Both the position numbers and the translations under genes were made by a program. A DNA stretch of 64,000 nucleotides, taken from assembly GCF_003130705.1 (NCBI RefSeq), contig NZ_CP021354.1, positions 1,674,001-1,738,000 of the forward strand. Direction: 5' to 3'. Below, in pieces: positions 46,825 to 60,524 of this stretch (within the stretch, counting starts at the first letter, position 1; the number at the start of each line of letters is the position of its first letter). The DNA comes from Rhodococcus oxybenzonivorans (lineage in GTDB: Bacteria; Actinomycetota; Actinomycetes; Mycobacteriales; Mycobacteriaceae). Under the pieces are notes generated by a model. That model was given only the letters and a program-made list of their open reading frames with translations, ran no database searches and had not been told where the DNA came from.

Positions 46825-48996
46825 CTATCGGCGTGACGTGTCGACCGGCAAAGTATGTGCCGCAGCGGTTTTCGAGTGTCCGTTCGCGTCGGGCGGTACC
46901 CGTCGCGGCGTGAGGAATGTGGGCGCCCACCAGTTCGCTTCACCCATCAGTGCGACGAGGGCGGGGACGAGCATCATCCGGATCACGGTGGCGTCGATGA
47001 TCAAGGCCACGATCATGCCCAGGCCGATGAACCGCATCATCGTCAGGTCCGAGAGGGTGAAGGCTCCCGTGACAACGATGAGTAGTGCGGCCGCGGCCGT
47101 GACGATGCGGCCGGTGTGCGCGGTGCCGATCCGCACGGCATCTTCCGTTGACGCGCCCTGCTCGTGGGCCTCGACCATCCGCGACATCAGGAAGATCTCG
47201 TAGTCGGTGGAGAGTCCGAACACGACGGCGATGATGAGGACGACCATCGTCGCGGGCAGTGGGCCCGGCGTCACACCGAGTAGTTCGGCTCCGTGACCGT
47301 CCTCGAAAATCCACGTGAGGATGCCGAACGAGGCGGCAAGGCTGAGGGCGGCCATCGCGATCGCCTTCAACGGCAGGACCACGGAGCCGAAAGCCGGGAC
47401 CATCAGGGCGAAGGTGACGGCCACCATGATCCCGATCATCCACGGCAGTGTGGCGCCCATCGAGTCCAGCCCGTCGGCGGTGAGGGCGTTGAGTCCGCCG
47501 ATCTGTTTCTCGGTGCCTGCCGGCGCCGGGAGCTCGCGAAGAGTCGCTGCCGTCGTCATCGCCCCTTCCGTTCTGTCGGCGTCGTCGAAAATGGCCCGGA
47601 TTGCGGTGAAGCTTTCCGTGGTGCCGACCGGAACCACGCGGCGAACGCCCTCTACCTCCGCCGTCGCCTGAAAGAACTCCGCCGTCGCCGAAGCCGGCGG
47701 AGCCTTGCCGTCGGTGCCGAACAGGACGAGAGTCGCACCGTTGTTGGCGAGCGGGAAGTCGGTGGCCAGGTCGTCGACGGCGAGGCGGGCCGGATGACCC
47801 GCGGGCAACCCGGTGTGATCCAGGTCGCCCAGCGAGGCGCCGACGAGCGGGGCGGAGAGGACCAGCAGACCGGCGACGATGCCGACGGCAACCGCGACGG
47901 GCCGCCGCATCACTCGGGCGGCGACACCGCCCCAGAATCGGTGCGCCCGGTCCTCGCTACGTTCGACCACTCCCGGGCGCCAGGTGAGCGAGTTGATTCG
48001 GGGGCCGAGGACGGTGAGTGCGGCGGGTAGCGCCGACAGCGACAGGACAGCGGCGATACCGATGGCTGCCATGCCCCCGTAGGCGAACGACCGGACCAGC
48101 GCCTGCGGGAAGACGAGCATGCCCACGAAACCGCAGACGAGGAGAAGTGCGGAGAACCCCACGGTCCGTCCAGCGGTGGCCATCGTGCGCTGAACAGCCT
48201 CCGAGGTCTCGGCCCCGGACCGCAGTTCCTCACGGAAGCGGGTTACAACGAACAACCCGTAGTCGACGGACATCCCCAGTCCGACCAGGCTGGCGATATT
48301 GATCGAGAACGCGCTGACCTCGGTGAAGTAGGAGATTCCTCGCAGTGCACCGAGTGCGCCCAGGATCGCGAGGCCGCCGATGCACAGGGGGACGGCGGCC
48401 CCCACGAGTCCGCCGAAAATGACAAGGAGCAAGACCAGCAGGATCGGGAAGGAAATGGCTTCGGCCGTGATCAGGTCGCTCTCCGACTCCTCGTTGTACG
48501 CATTGGCGATCACGCTGAATCCGCTGAACTCGGTATTCACACCATCGATGAGGAGAAGGGGTGCGAGATCGTGGTACGCGGCGATCCTGGTGTTCTCGCT
48601 GCCGTGTAGAGACAGGACGACGAGTCCCTCGGTGCCGTCGGTGGAGCGCAGAAACTCCCGGGCCTGCGCCGGCGCCGTCCAGTACGAGAGGGGAGTGTTG
48701 GCAAGCGCAGCCGGATCGATCTGCGCCAGCCGCGCGGACACCGCGGGACCCAGGGCGTCGATCGTCTCTCCGGGACGTGCCGTGTAGGTCACCGCGAGGT
48801 CGGGCGTCTGGCGGCCGAACTCCTCCTCGATCAGGCTCTCGACGCCGGCCGATTCGCTGCCTGGGTCGGTGTACCCACCCAGGCTCAGCCGGTCGAACAC
48901 CCCCGAACCCCAGGCGCCGCTCGCCAGCACGAGGAAAATCACCACCGTCAGGACCAGCTTCGGGCGGGCAACGACGAGAGCACTCCAGCGCGTCAC
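46825..48996 (-). CDS. MMPL family transporter
   Basis: A 723-residue RND-type MmpL transporter with two repeats of a large exported loop and about twelve transmembrane helices. Conserved parts are FSINIASLVGLGMSVDYGLF with VVTRFREELRSG in the first half and VFGLSTDYEIFLMSRMVEAH in the second, each containing the Asp-Tyr proton-relay pair (SVDYGLF, STDYEIF). Members export lipids or siderophores in mycolata, or act as drug efflux pumps; the cargo here is unknown. It is convergent with the Mce operon; no regulator gene adjoins its 5' end, but an inverted repeat does (49040-49077). Confidence 0.88.
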   Translation of the reverse strand: MTRWSALVVARPKLVLTVVIFLVLASGAWGSGVFDRLSLGGYTDPGSESAGVESLIEEEFGRQTPDLAVTYTARPGETIDALGPAVSARLAQIDPAALANTPLSYWTAPAQAREFLRSTDGTEGLVVLSLHGSENTRIAAYHDLAPLLLIDGVNTEFSGFSVIANAYNEESESDLITAEAISFPILLVLLLVIFGGLVGAAVPLCIGGLAILGALGALRGISYFTEVSAFSINIASLVGLGMSVDYGLFVVTRFREELRSGAETSEAVQRTMATAGRTVGFSALLLVCGFVGMLVFPQALVRSFAYGGMAAIGIAAVLSLSALPAALTVLGPRINSLTWRPGVVERSEDRAHRFWGGVAARVMRRPVAVAVGIVAGLLVLSAPLVGASLGDLDHTGLPAGHPARLAVDDLATDFPLANNGATLVLFGTDGKAPPASATAEFFQATAEVEGVRRVVPVGTTESFTAIRAIFDDADRTEGAMTTAATLRELPAPAGTEKQIGGLNALTADGLDSMGATLPWMIGIMVAVTFALMVPAFGSVVLPLKAIAMAALSLAASFGILTWIFEDGHGAELLGVTPGPLPATMVVLIIAVVFGLSTDYEIFLMSRMVEAHEQGASTEDAVRIGTAHTGRIVTAAAALLIVVTGAFTLSDLTMMRFIGLGMIVALIIDATVIRMMLVPALVALMGEANWWAPTFLTPRRVPPDANGHSKTAAAHTLPVDTSRR

Positions 48997-49039
48997 GGCC
49001 CTCCTTCCCCCGAGGTCTCGGCGATCGCGTGGGCATATT

Positions 49040-49077
49040 GTTCACCGCCCCCGGGCTGCGGGGAAGGGGTGGTGAAC
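49040..49077. repeat. Inverted repeat upstream of the MMPL transporter
   Basis: GTTCACCGCCCC and GGGGTGGTGAAC pair over 12 bases with a single G/T mismatch, separated by 14 bases. It lies 44 bases upstream of the MMPL start codon, a likely operator (TTCACC/GGTGAA is a common TetR-type half-site) or 5' hairpin. Confidence 0.5.
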
Positions 49078-49229
49078 AGGCTCGGCGGGCGGTTCTCGAC
49101 GACGCGGAGGCGACGCGACACGCACGCTGACTCTTGACGCCGGGGTGATCACGCGTCACTCTGATGCGTGAACATGCGCTTCCGGCGCGTGGCCGAGCGC
49201 CCGGCTGGGTGCTCCTTCGGCTGCCCGAC

Positions 49230-49258
49230 TCGACATCTGCTGAGTTTGGGTGTACTTT
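49230..49258 (+). promoter_or_regulatory. Candidate rpoBC promoter
   Basis: TCGACA (49230-49235) and TACTTT (49253-49258) with an exact 17-base spacer. The match to the -35 is good (5/6), to the -10 weak. It would give a leader of about 170 bases, similar to the long rpoB leader of mycobacteria. Confidence 0.4.
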
Positions 49259-49434
49259 TGGACGTTGCGCTGGCTGCCTCCTGTCCACCTCTCGTCTCAA
49301 CTGCTGTGAAGTGTTTCCACTTCTCGCCTCTGTGACGGGTTTCGTTCGGGTTGTAACCAGCGAAATTCAAAGCAGATACAGCGGCGGTCGCAACAGCACA
49401 GAGCGGCCCGCGTGAGGTGCTGGAAGGACGCATC

Positions 49435-52400
49435 TTGGCAGTCTCTAGCCAGACCAAGGCAGTTTCCGGAATCCCCGGAGCCCCGAAGAGGGTTTCGTTC
49501 GCGAAAATTCGCGAACCCCTCGAAGTTCCCGGGCTTCTTGATGTACAAACCGATTCGTTCGAGTGGTTGATCGGTGCGCAGAGCTGGCGCGAGCGCGCCG
49601 CCGCTCGTGGCGACAGCGCAATCTCCGGCGGTCTCGAGGACATTCTCGCGGAGCTCTCTCCGATCGAGGACTTCTCGGGCTCGATGTCTCTGTCCTTCTC
49701 GGACCCACGCTTCGACGAGGTCAAGGCCTCGACGGACGAGTGCAAAGACAAAGACATGACCTACGCGGCGCCGTTGTTCGTCACCGCGGAGTTCATCAAC
49801 AACAACACCGGTGAGATCAAGAGCCAGACGGTCTTCATGGGTGACTTCCCGATGATGACCGACAAGGGCACGTTCATCATCAACGGCACCGAGCGCGTCG
49901 TCGTCTCGCAGCTGGTGCGTTCCCCTGGCGTGTACTTCGACCATTCGGTCGACAAGGGCACCGAGAAGGACCTGCACAGCGTCAAGGTCATCCCCGGCCG
50001 CGGCGCATGGCTCGAGTTCGACGTCGACAAGCGCGACACCGTTGGTGTCCGCATCGACCGCAAGCGTCGTCAGCCCGTCACCGTGCTGCTGAAGGCCCTC
50101 GGCTGGACCACCGAGCAGATCACCGAGCGTTTCGGCTTCTCGGAGATCCTCATGGCCACGCTGGAGAAGGACAACACCGCCGGCACCGACGAGGCGCTGC
50201 TCGACATCTACCGCAAGCTGCGCCCGGGCGAGCCGCCCACCAAGGAGAGCGCGCAGACGCTGCTGGAGAACCTGTTCTTCAAGGACAAGCGGTACGACCT
50301 GGCACGCGTGGGTCGCTACAAGATCAACAAAAAGCTGGGCCTGAACACCGGGCAGCCGATCGTGGCGTCGACCCTCACCGAGGAAGACATCGTCGCCACC
50401 ATCGAGTACCTGGTGCGCCTGCACGCCGGTGACACCGAGATGACCGCCCCCGGCGGCGTCACGGTCCCCGTCGAGGTCGACGACATCGACCACTTCGGTA
50501 ACCGTCGCCTGCGCACGGTCGGTGAGCTCATCCAGAACCAGATCCGCGTGGGCCTGTCCCGCATGGAGCGTGTGGTTCGTGAGCGCATGACCACCCAGGA
50601 CGTCGAGGCGATCACGCCGCAGACACTGATCAACATCCGGCCCGTCGTCGCCGCGATCAAGGAGTTCTTCGGAACCTCCCAGCTGTCGCAGTTCATGGAC
50701 CAGAACAACCCGCTGTCGGGGCTGACGCACAAGCGTCGTCTGTCCGCCCTCGGCCCAGGTGGTCTGTCGCGCGAAAGGGCTGGTCTGGAGGTGCGAGACG
50801 TTCACCCGTCGCACTACGGCCGCATGTGCCCGATCGAGACCCCTGAGGGTCCGAACATCGGTCTGATCGGTTCGTTGTCGGTGTACGCACGGGTCAACCC
50901 GTTCGGCTTCATCGAGACGCCGTACCGCAAGGTCGTCGACGGCCAGGTCACGGACCAGGTCGACTACCTGACCGCGGACGAAGAGGACCGCCACGTCGTC
51001 GCCCAGGCCAACTCGGCCATCGACGCCAACGGTCACTTCACCGACGACCGCATTCTGGTTCGTCGTAAGGGCGGCGAGGTCGAGTTCGTGTCGTCCGCCG
51101 ACATCGACTACATGGACGTCTCGCCGCGACAGATGGTGTCCGTCGCAACCGCGATGATCCCGTTCCTCGAGCACGACGACGCCAACCGTGCCCTCATGGG
51201 CGCGAACATGCAGCGTCAGGCGGTGCCGCTCGTTCGCAGTGAGGCTCCGCTGGTCGGCACCGGCATGGAGCTGCGGGCTGCAGTCGACGCCGGCGACGTC
51301 ATCATCACCGAGAAGACCGGTGTCGTGGAAGAGGTCTCCGCGGACTACGTCACGGTCATGGCCGACGACGGAACCCGCAAGACCTACCGGATGCGCAAGT
51401 TCGCGCGTTCGAACCAGGGCACCTGCGCCAACCAGCGTCCGATCGTGGACGAGGGACAGCGTGTCGAGACCGGACAGGTTCTCGCCGACGGCCCCTGCAC
51501 CGAAAACGGTGAGATGGCCCTCGGAAAGAACCTGCTCGTCGCGATCATGCCGTGGGAAGGCCACAACTACGAGGACGCGATCATCCTGTCGCAGCGCCTC
51601 GTGGAGGAGGACGTTCTCACCTCGATCCACATCGAGGAGCACGAGATCGATGCCCGCGACACCAAGCTCGGTGCCGAGGAGATCACTCGGGACATCCCGA
51701 ACGTCTCCGACGAGGTCCTCGCCGACCTCGACGAGCGCGGCATCATCCGTATCGGTGCCGAGGTTCGTGACGGTGACGTGCTGGTCGGAAAGGTCACGCC
51801 CAAGGGCGAGACCGAGCTGACCCCCGAGGAGCGTCTGCTGCGCGCCATCTTCGGTGAGAAGGCTCGTGAGGTCCGCGACACGTCGCTCAAGGTTCCGCAC
51901 GGTGAGACCGGCAAGGTCATCGGCATTCGTGTGTTCTCGCGCGACGACGACGACGATCTGCCCCCCGGTGTCAACGAGCTGGTCCGCGTCTACGTGGCAC
52001 AGAAGCGCAAGATCCAGGACGGCGACAAGCTCGCCGGCCGCCACGGCAACAAGGGCGTCATCGGCAAGATCCTCCCCCAGGAGGACATGCCGTTCCTGCC
52101 CGACGGCACCCCGGTGGACATCATCCTGAACACCCACGGTGTTCCGCGTCGTATGAACATCGGTCAGATCTTGGAGACCCACCTCGGGTGGATCGGCAAG
52201 ACGGGCTGGAACGTGCAGGTCGCCGGCGACGGCTCGCGTCCCGATTGGGCCGAGCAGCTGCCGGAGGAGATGCTGTCCGCTCCCGCCGACTCCAACATCG
52301 CCACCCCCGTGTTCGACGGTGCCAAGGAAGACGAGCTGACCGGTCTTCTCGGTTCGACACTGCCGAACCGTGACGGCGAAGTGATGGTCGCGTCCGACGG

Positions 52401-52923
52401 AAAGGCCACCTTGTTCGACGGCCGTTCCGGCGAGCCGTTCCCGTACCCGGTGTCGGTCGGCTACATGTACATCATCAAGCTGCACCACTTGGTCGACGAC
52501 AAGATCCACGCACGTTCGACCGGTCCGTACTCGATGATCACCCAGCAGCCGCTCGGCGGTAAGGCCCAGTTCGGTGGCCAGCGCTTCGGTGAGATGGAGT
52601 GCTGGGCGATGCAGGCCTACGGCGCGGCTTACACGCTGCAGGAACTGCTCACCATCAAGTCGGACGACGTGGTGGGTCGAGTCAAGGTGTACGAGGCCAT
52701 CGTCAAGGGCGAGAACATCCCCGAGCCGGGTATCCCGGAGTCGTTCAAGGTGCTCCTCAAGGAGCTTCAGTCGCTCTGCCTGAACGTGGAGGTGCTGTCC
52801 TCGGACGGTGCGGCCATCGCGATGGCGGACGGCGACGACGAGGACCTCGAGCGCGCCGCAGCGAACCTGGGCATCAACTTGTCCCGGAACGAAGCGGCCA
52901 CGGTCGACGACCTCGCGAACTAG
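49435..52923 (+). CDS. rpoB: DNA-directed RNA polymerase subunit beta
   Basis: An 1162-residue beta subunit. TTG 49435 (six bases after GGAAGGA) gives [13 protein letters not shown] 49417, six codons earlier, is the other plausible start, the same ambiguity known in mycobacteria. Landmarks: [20 protein letters not shown], the rifampicin region [20 protein letters not shown] with [11 protein letters not shown] (50671-50754), [20 protein letters not shown], and C-terminal [20 protein letters not shown]. Rifampicin contact residues are unmutated: Asp422, His432 and Ser437 (TTG numbering), equivalent to E. coli 516, 526 and 531. Confidence 0.97.
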   Translation: MAVSSQTKAVSGIPGAPKRVSFAKIREPLEVPGLLDVQTDSFEWLIGAQSWRERAAARGDSAISGGLEDILAELSPIEDFSGSMSLSFSDPRFDEVKASTDECKDKDMTYAAPLFVTAEFINNNTGEIKSQTVFMGDFPMMTDKGTFIINGTERVVVSQLVRSPGVYFDHSVDKGTEKDLHSVKVIPGRGAWLEFDVDKRDTVGVRIDRKRRQPVTVLLKALGWTTEQITERFGFSEILMATLEKDNTAGTDEALLDIYRKLRPGEPPTKESAQTLLENLFFKDKRYDLARVGRYKINKKLGLNTGQPIVASTLTEEDIVATIEYLVRLHAGDTEMTAPGGVTVPVEVDDIDHFGNRRLRTVGELIQNQIRVGLSRMERVVRERMTTQDVEAITPQTLINIRPVVAAIKEFFGTSQLSQFMDQNNPLSGLTHKRRLSALGPGGLSRERAGLEVRDVHPSHYGRMCPIETPEGPNIGLIGSLSVYARVNPFGFIETPYRKVVDGQVTDQVDYLTADEEDRHVVAQANSAIDANGHFTDDRILVRRKGGEVEFVSSADIDYMDVSPRQMVSVATAMIPFLEHDDANRALMGANMQRQAVPLVRSEAPLVGTGMELRAAVDAGDVIITEKTGVVEEVSADYVTVMADDGTRKTYRMRKFARSNQGTCANQRPIVDEGQRVETGQVLADGPCTENGEMALGKNLLVAIMPWEGHNYEDAIILSQRLVEEDVLTSIHIEEHEIDARDTKLGAEEITRDIPNVSDEVLADLDERGIIRIGAEVRDGDVLVGKVTPKGETELTPEERLLRAIFGEKAREVRDTSLKVPHGETGKVIGIRVFSRDDDDDLPPGVNELVRVYVAQKRKIQDGDKLAGRHGNKGVIGKILPQEDMPFLPDGTPVDIILNTHGVPRRMNIGQILETHLGWIGKTGWNVQVAGDGSRPDWAEQLPEEMLSAPADSNIATPVFDGAKEDELTGLLGSTLPNRDGEVMVASDGKATLFDGRSGEPFPYPVSVGYMYIIKLHHLVDDKIHARSTGPYSMITQQPLGGKAQFGGQRFGEMECWAMQAYGAAYTLQELLTIKSDDVVGRVKVYEAIVKGENIPEPGIPESFKVLLKELQSLCLNVEVLSSDGAAIAMADGDDEDLERAAANLGINLSRNEAATVDDLAN

Positions 52924-52931
52924 GTTTCGGT

Positions 52932-52963
52932 CCCCGGGCCCGTGAGAAATCAGGGGCCCGGGG
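52932..52963 (+). terminator. GC hairpin between rpoB and rpoC
   Basis: CCCCGGGCCC (52932-52941) pairs with GGGCCCGGGG (52954-52963) around a 12-base loop. There is no T-run, so it is more likely an RNA stability or processing element than a full terminator, since rpoC must be transcribed. Confidence 0.5.
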
Positions 52964-53042
52964 GCGTAGTTCACATTTGAATTGGCAGTCAGGTATCGGC
53001 GGCCACCGCTGATCCACAATCCCTCTGGGGAAAGGAAGTTAC

Positions 53043-56999
<3,957 letters not shown>

Positions 57000-57022
57000 G
57001 GGCGCAGCCCCTGTGAGTGGTT

Positions 57023-57097
57023 GACGAGTCTCAGGACTCGTCGTCCGTTCACCCAGACCAGGCCCCACCCCTTTCTCTTCGGGGGTTGGGCCTTTCT
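57023..57097 (+). terminator. Two tandem hairpins ending the rpoBC operon
   Basis: GACGAGTC/GACTCGTC (57023-57042, loop TCAG) is followed by a GC-rich stem 57061-57071 with 57082-57092 (10 of 11 pairs) and the T-rich tail TTTCT. The second is a good intrinsic terminator for rpoC; the reverse-strand phosphatase ends just beyond. Confidence 0.8.
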
Positions 57098-57111
57098 GTG
57101 TCGGGCCTGTG

Positions 57112-57624
57112 CTACCGCGGAACGTGGAACGTGGTCAGCGACGCCGAGCTCGAGGTGAGTTCGGCCCAGCTGCACGGGACGGTGAGCACGGCGAGTGCGG
57201 ACGTCGGGAACTTCTCGCGTATCGCCACCGCATCCCCGGTGTCGGGGTTGCCCGCCAGATCGAGTGCGGTTGTCGGCATTCCGGGGTCGTGTCCGACGAC
57301 CAGCAGAGTGCGCACCGATACGTCGGTCTCGGCGATCTCGGCGACCACCTGCGCGGGGTACGCACCATAGAGCGCCTCGCTGAAGGTGGTTGGTGCAGTG
57401 ACCCCTGCGGCGGCGAGGGTGTCGCAGGTGCGCACGGAGGTCGAGCACAACACCGCATCGACGGGTGGCTGCATCGCCCTGAGCCAGTCTCCGGCCATCG
57501 CGGCCTGGCGTCGGCCCCGTGGGGCGAGCGGGCGGTCGTGGTCGGCGACTCCCGCCGGGTATGCCGACTTCCCGTGCCGCATGAGGATCAGCGTGCGGCT
57601 GTGCGGGGTCTTGTGCGTGGCCAT
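57112..57624 (-). CDS. Histidine phosphatase family protein (SixA-like)
   Basis: A 170-residue phosphatase of the histidine-phosphatase superfamily. The catalytic RHG is LMRHGKS (Arg16, His17, Gly18), with DHDRPLAPRGRRQA next to it, and the second catalytic His is in LLVVGHDPGMPTTALDL. Short single-domain members of this type resemble SixA, which dephosphorylates phosphohistidine on signalling proteins; substrates in actinobacteria are not known. It is convergent with rpoC and divergent from the alpha/beta hydrolase. Confidence 0.87.
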   Translation of the reverse strand: MATHKTPHSRTLILMRHGKSAYPAGVADHDRPLAPRGRRQAAMAGDWLRAMQPPVDAVLCSTSVRTCDTLAAAGVTAPTTFSEALYGAYPAQVVAEIAETDVSVRTLLVVGHDPGMPTTALDLAGNPDTGDAVAIREKFPTSALAVLTVPCSWAELTSSSASLTTFHVPR

Positions 57625-57692
57625 GGCTAGACGCTAAGGCATGGTTTCGGATTGTCGAGACGGGCCCCGCAGCGGCCGGTAGCGTCGCAGCC

Positions 57693-58562
57693 GTGGCCTC
57701 CCTCCAGCTAGCCGACGGTCGGACACTCGCGTACGAAGAGTGGGGCGACGTCGACGGCATGCCCGTGTTCTTCGCCCACGGCACCGGGGACTCCCGTCTC
57801 GCCCGGTACCCCGACGACACCCTCACCCGGTCTCTCGGATTGCGGCTGATCACCGCTGACCGCCCCGGCGTCGGGGGCTCCACCCAGCTGCGGGGCCGGA
57901 GTCTGCTGGACTGGCCGCAGGATGTCTCCGCTCTCGCGGACGAGCTGGAGATCGAGCGATTCGCAATCGCCGGCTGGTCCGGCGGTGGACCGCACGCGTT
58001 GGCCGCAGCGCACCTGCTCGGTGACAGGGTCACCCGGTTGGTGCTGGCTTCCCCGCTCGGCCCGTTCGACGAGCAGGGCTCCCGGGACCTCGTGCTCAAT
58101 CGCGACCTGCGCATGATCTGGCGACTCAACCATGCTCGTTTCGTCGCCACCGCTGCAGCGCGACACGAGTCGAAAGCATCCCGCCGCGATCTGCGGAAGT
58201 TCGTCACACACCTCGCCGAGGAGGCCCCCGCGGACCGGGACGTGCTGCTCGACCCGGTGCTGGAGCCGATGTTCGAGGAAGAAATGGGAGAGGCGCTGGT
58301 GCAGGGAGGCGTCGGAGTTCTCGACGACATGTGGGCGTTCCTGGAGTGGGGGTTCGTGCCCGAGGACATCACCCAGCCGGTCGACGTGTTCTACGGCGAC
58401 GCCGACGACATCCTGGCCCCGGAGATGTATCGGCGCCTCGCCCAGCGACTGGGCGCCGCCGACACCCATGTTTGGGTGGGCGGTGGCCACTACCAGGTGT
58501 TCGCCCGCTGGGCCGAGTTCCTGCAGCCGTTGGTCGCCGGCCGCCGCGACGCTGTGAACTAG
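57693..58562 (+). CDS. Alpha/beta hydrolase
   Basis: A 289-residue alpha/beta-hydrolase. Oxyanion region VFFAHGTGDSRLARYP, nucleophile elbow AIAGWSGGGPHAL (Ser96), an acid in VDVFYGDADDILAPEM and the catalytic His in WVGGGHYQVFARW. The helical lid occupies residues about 125-215. Substrate unknown. GTG start. Its stop TAG is shared with the stop of the convergent aldo/keto reductase (CTAG at 58559-58562). Confidence 0.85.
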   Translation: MASLQLADGRTLAYEEWGDVDGMPVFFAHGTGDSRLARYPDDTLTRSLGLRLITADRPGVGGSTQLRGRSLLDWPQDVSALADELEIERFAIAGWSGGGPHALAAAHLLGDRVTRLVLASPLGPFDEQGSRDLVLNRDLRMIWRLNHARFVATAAARHESKASRRDLRKFVTHLAEEAPADRDVLLDPVLEPMFEEEMGEALVQGGVGVLDDMWAFLEWGFVPEDITQPVDVFYGDADDILAPEMYRRLAQRLGAADTHVWVGGGHYQVFARWAEFLQPLVAGRRDAVN

Positions 58563-59575
58563 CTTTGCCCGACCGTGGTCCGTTCGCTGTCGAGCTGGGC
58601 CATCTGCGCGGGTGCGTAGCGGTCGCCGGCGACCGCGGAATCTGGAACCGCTGCGGCGATGCCGGCCAGGTCCGCGGCGCTCAGGTGCACGTCGAGCGCG
58701 CCAAGCGTTTCGGTGAGGCGGGTGACCTTGCGGGCGCCGACGACCGGGACGATGTCGCCGCCCTGCGCGAGCACCCAGGCGATCGCGAGTTGTGCGACGG
58801 TCACCCCGTGTTGCGCGGCGAGTTCGGCCATCGTGTCGACGAGCCGCAGATTCTGTCGGAGGTTCTCGCCCTGAAATCGCGGGCTGTGCGAGCGGAAATC
58901 GTCGGGCGCCAGCGCGGAATTCGACCGCAGTGAGTCACTGAGCAGACCGCGGGACAGCACCCCGTACGCGGTGACGCCGATGCCGAGTTCGCGGCACAGG
59001 GGAAGGATCTCGTTCTCGATGCCGCGCGAGATCAGCGAGTACTCGATCTGCAGGTCGGCGATGGGGTGCACGGCGGTCGCGCGGCGGATCGTCTCGGGAC
59101 CCACCTCCGACAGGCCGATGTGCCGCACGTAGCCGGCCTCGACCAGTTCACCGATCGCGCCGACTGTGTCCTCGATCGGCACGCTGGGGTCGAGGCGGGC
59201 GGGACGGTAGATGTCGATATAGTCGACGCCGAGTCGCTGCAGCGAGTACGCGAGGAAGTTGCGGATCGAGTCGGGCCGGTTGTCGACTCCGCCCCACGTG
59301 CCTCCCGGTCCGCGCATTGCACCGAACTTCACGCTCAACGTGACGTCCTCGCGCCTGCGGCCGGACAGCGCTGCGCCGATCAGGGTTTCGTTGTGACCGG
59401 ACCCGTAGAAGTCGCCGGTGTCGATGAGGTCGATTCCCGCATCGAGGGCGGCGTGGATCGTTGCGGTCGACTCCGCGTCTTCCGACCGGCCGTACATCCC
59501 GGACATGCCCATGGCGCCGAGTCCGATCCGGCTGACGGTGGGACCTGTGGTTCCGAGTGTGGTTGTGGGGACCAT
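58559..59575 (-). CDS. Aldo/keto reductase lacking the usual catalytic His
   Basis: A 338-residue TIM-barrel oxidoreductase. GLGAMGMSGMYGRSEDAEST, LIDTGDFYGSGHNETLIGAA (catalytic Asp and Tyr) and TLSVKFGAMRGPGG (Lys) are present. Where most AKR enzymes have the His of the tetrad (YYQHRID), this has DIYRPARLDPSVPIEDTVGA, so His is replaced. NADPH-binding residues near VVGARKVTRLTETLGALDV are intact. The start was placed at ATG 59575 (MVPTTTLGTTGPTVSRIGLG) rather than 27 codons upstream. Activity may be altered rather than lost, since similar variants appear common in actinobacteria. Confidence 0.85.
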   Translation of the reverse strand: MVPTTTLGTTGPTVSRIGLGAMGMSGMYGRSEDAESTATIHAALDAGIDLIDTGDFYGSGHNETLIGAALSGRRREDVTLSVKFGAMRGPGGTWGGVDNRPDSIRNFLAYSLQRLGVDYIDIYRPARLDPSVPIEDTVGAIGELVEAGYVRHIGLSEVGPETIRRATAVHPIADLQIEYSLISRGIENEILPLCRELGIGVTAYGVLSRGLLSDSLRSNSALAPDDFRSHSPRFQGENLRQNLRLVDTMAELAAQHGVTVAQLAIAWVLAQGGDIVPVVGARKVTRLTETLGALDVHLSAADLAGIAAAVPDSAVAGDRYAPAQMAQLDSERTTVGQS

Positions 59576-59709
59576 GATGTGCTCCTGATGGTCGTCGTGG
59601 TGTGGGACCGACACCAGCGTGATCCGCTCGGGACACGACAACCAGAGACCCTTCATCGGGGGACCGGCGATCCCTGGCAGGGCATCCGCGTGTCAGGCAC
59701 AGTTGGTCC

Positions 59710-60524
59710 ATGGACCGCACCGAGCTGGCCGACTTCCTCCGCCGTCGCAGAGAGCAGTTGGTCCCCGCGGATGTGGGCTTACCGCCGGGTGTCCGGCGCC
59801 GGACCCCCGGACTGCGACGCGATGAGGTCGCGCTGCTCGCAGGTATGTCCACCGACTACTACACCCGGCTCGAGCAGGCTCGCGGCCCGCACCCGTCGAC
59901 CTCGGTGCTGGGCTCCCTTGCCCGGGCACTGCGGCTGACCGATGACCAGCGTGACCATCTCTACCTGTTGTCGGGACAGGTGCCACCGCTGCGTGCGGTA
60001 GGGGACAAGCACGTCGGGCCGGGACTGCTGCACCTACTGGACAAGCTCGACGACACCCCGGCCTGCGTCATCTCCGACCTCGGTGAGGTGCTGGTGCAGA
60101 ACCGCATGCACGTCGCCCTGTTCGGGGACGAGTCCGCGTTTTCCGGTCTCGAACGCTACCTTCCGTGGCGGTATTTCGTGCACCCGGAGGAACGCTCGAT
60201 GTTTCCCGAGGAAGAACACGAGCGGCTCGCCGCGAACCAGATCGCGGATCTGCGGGCCACCGCGACGTGACGGAACTGGTGACTCGACTGCGCGAGCGGA
60301 GCTGCGAGTTCGCAGCGCTGTGGGACCGCCATGACGTGGCGGTACGCCGCTCCGACACCAAGAGCGTGCTCCACGCGGAGGTCGGACGGATCGACCTAGT
60401 GTGCGAGACGCTTCTGACACCGAGCGCCTACCAACACCTGCTGGTGTACCTGCCGCAACCGGGTTCCGACGCCCGGGCGAGGCTCGATGTCCTGCGGGTG
60501 ATCGGTACCCAGCAGATGGTCTGA
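59710..60524 (+). pseudogene. XRE/MmyB-like transcriptional regulator, frameshifted into two frames
   Basis: The first frame (59710-60270, 186 aa) has a helix-turn-helix (GLRRDEVALLAGMSTDYYTR, LEQARGPHPST) and the beginning of an MmyB-type ligand-binding domain (WRYFVHPEERSMFPEEEHER). It ends abruptly at TGA after ADLRATAT. The second frame (60267-60524, 85 aa) continues exactly what should follow: VTELVTRLRERSCEFAALWD, HDVAVRRSDTKSVLHAEVGR, LLTPSAYQHLLVYLPQPG and DVLRVIGTQQMV. A small deletion near 60258-60266 broke the gene. A GTGA overlap at 60267-60270 could still allow the second part to be made separately. It is divergent from the aldo/keto reductase, its probable target. Confidence 0.75.

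Larger units (their letters stand above)
48997..49434. other. MMPL-rpoB intergenic region
   Basis: A 438-base gap between the divergent MMPL and rpoB genes. It holds the inverted repeat at 49040-49077 near the MMPL start, a candidate rpoB promoter at 49230-49258 and a long rpoB leader of about 170 bases. Open frames here have no family similarity and are regarded as chance. Confidence 0.6.

Noticed and set aside
49297..53019. 1240-codon open frame antisense to rpoB
   Set aside because: Its product is the low-complexity Val/Asp/Leu/Arg-rich type expected from the reverse complement of a strongly biased high-GC gene; rpoB on the other strand is certain.
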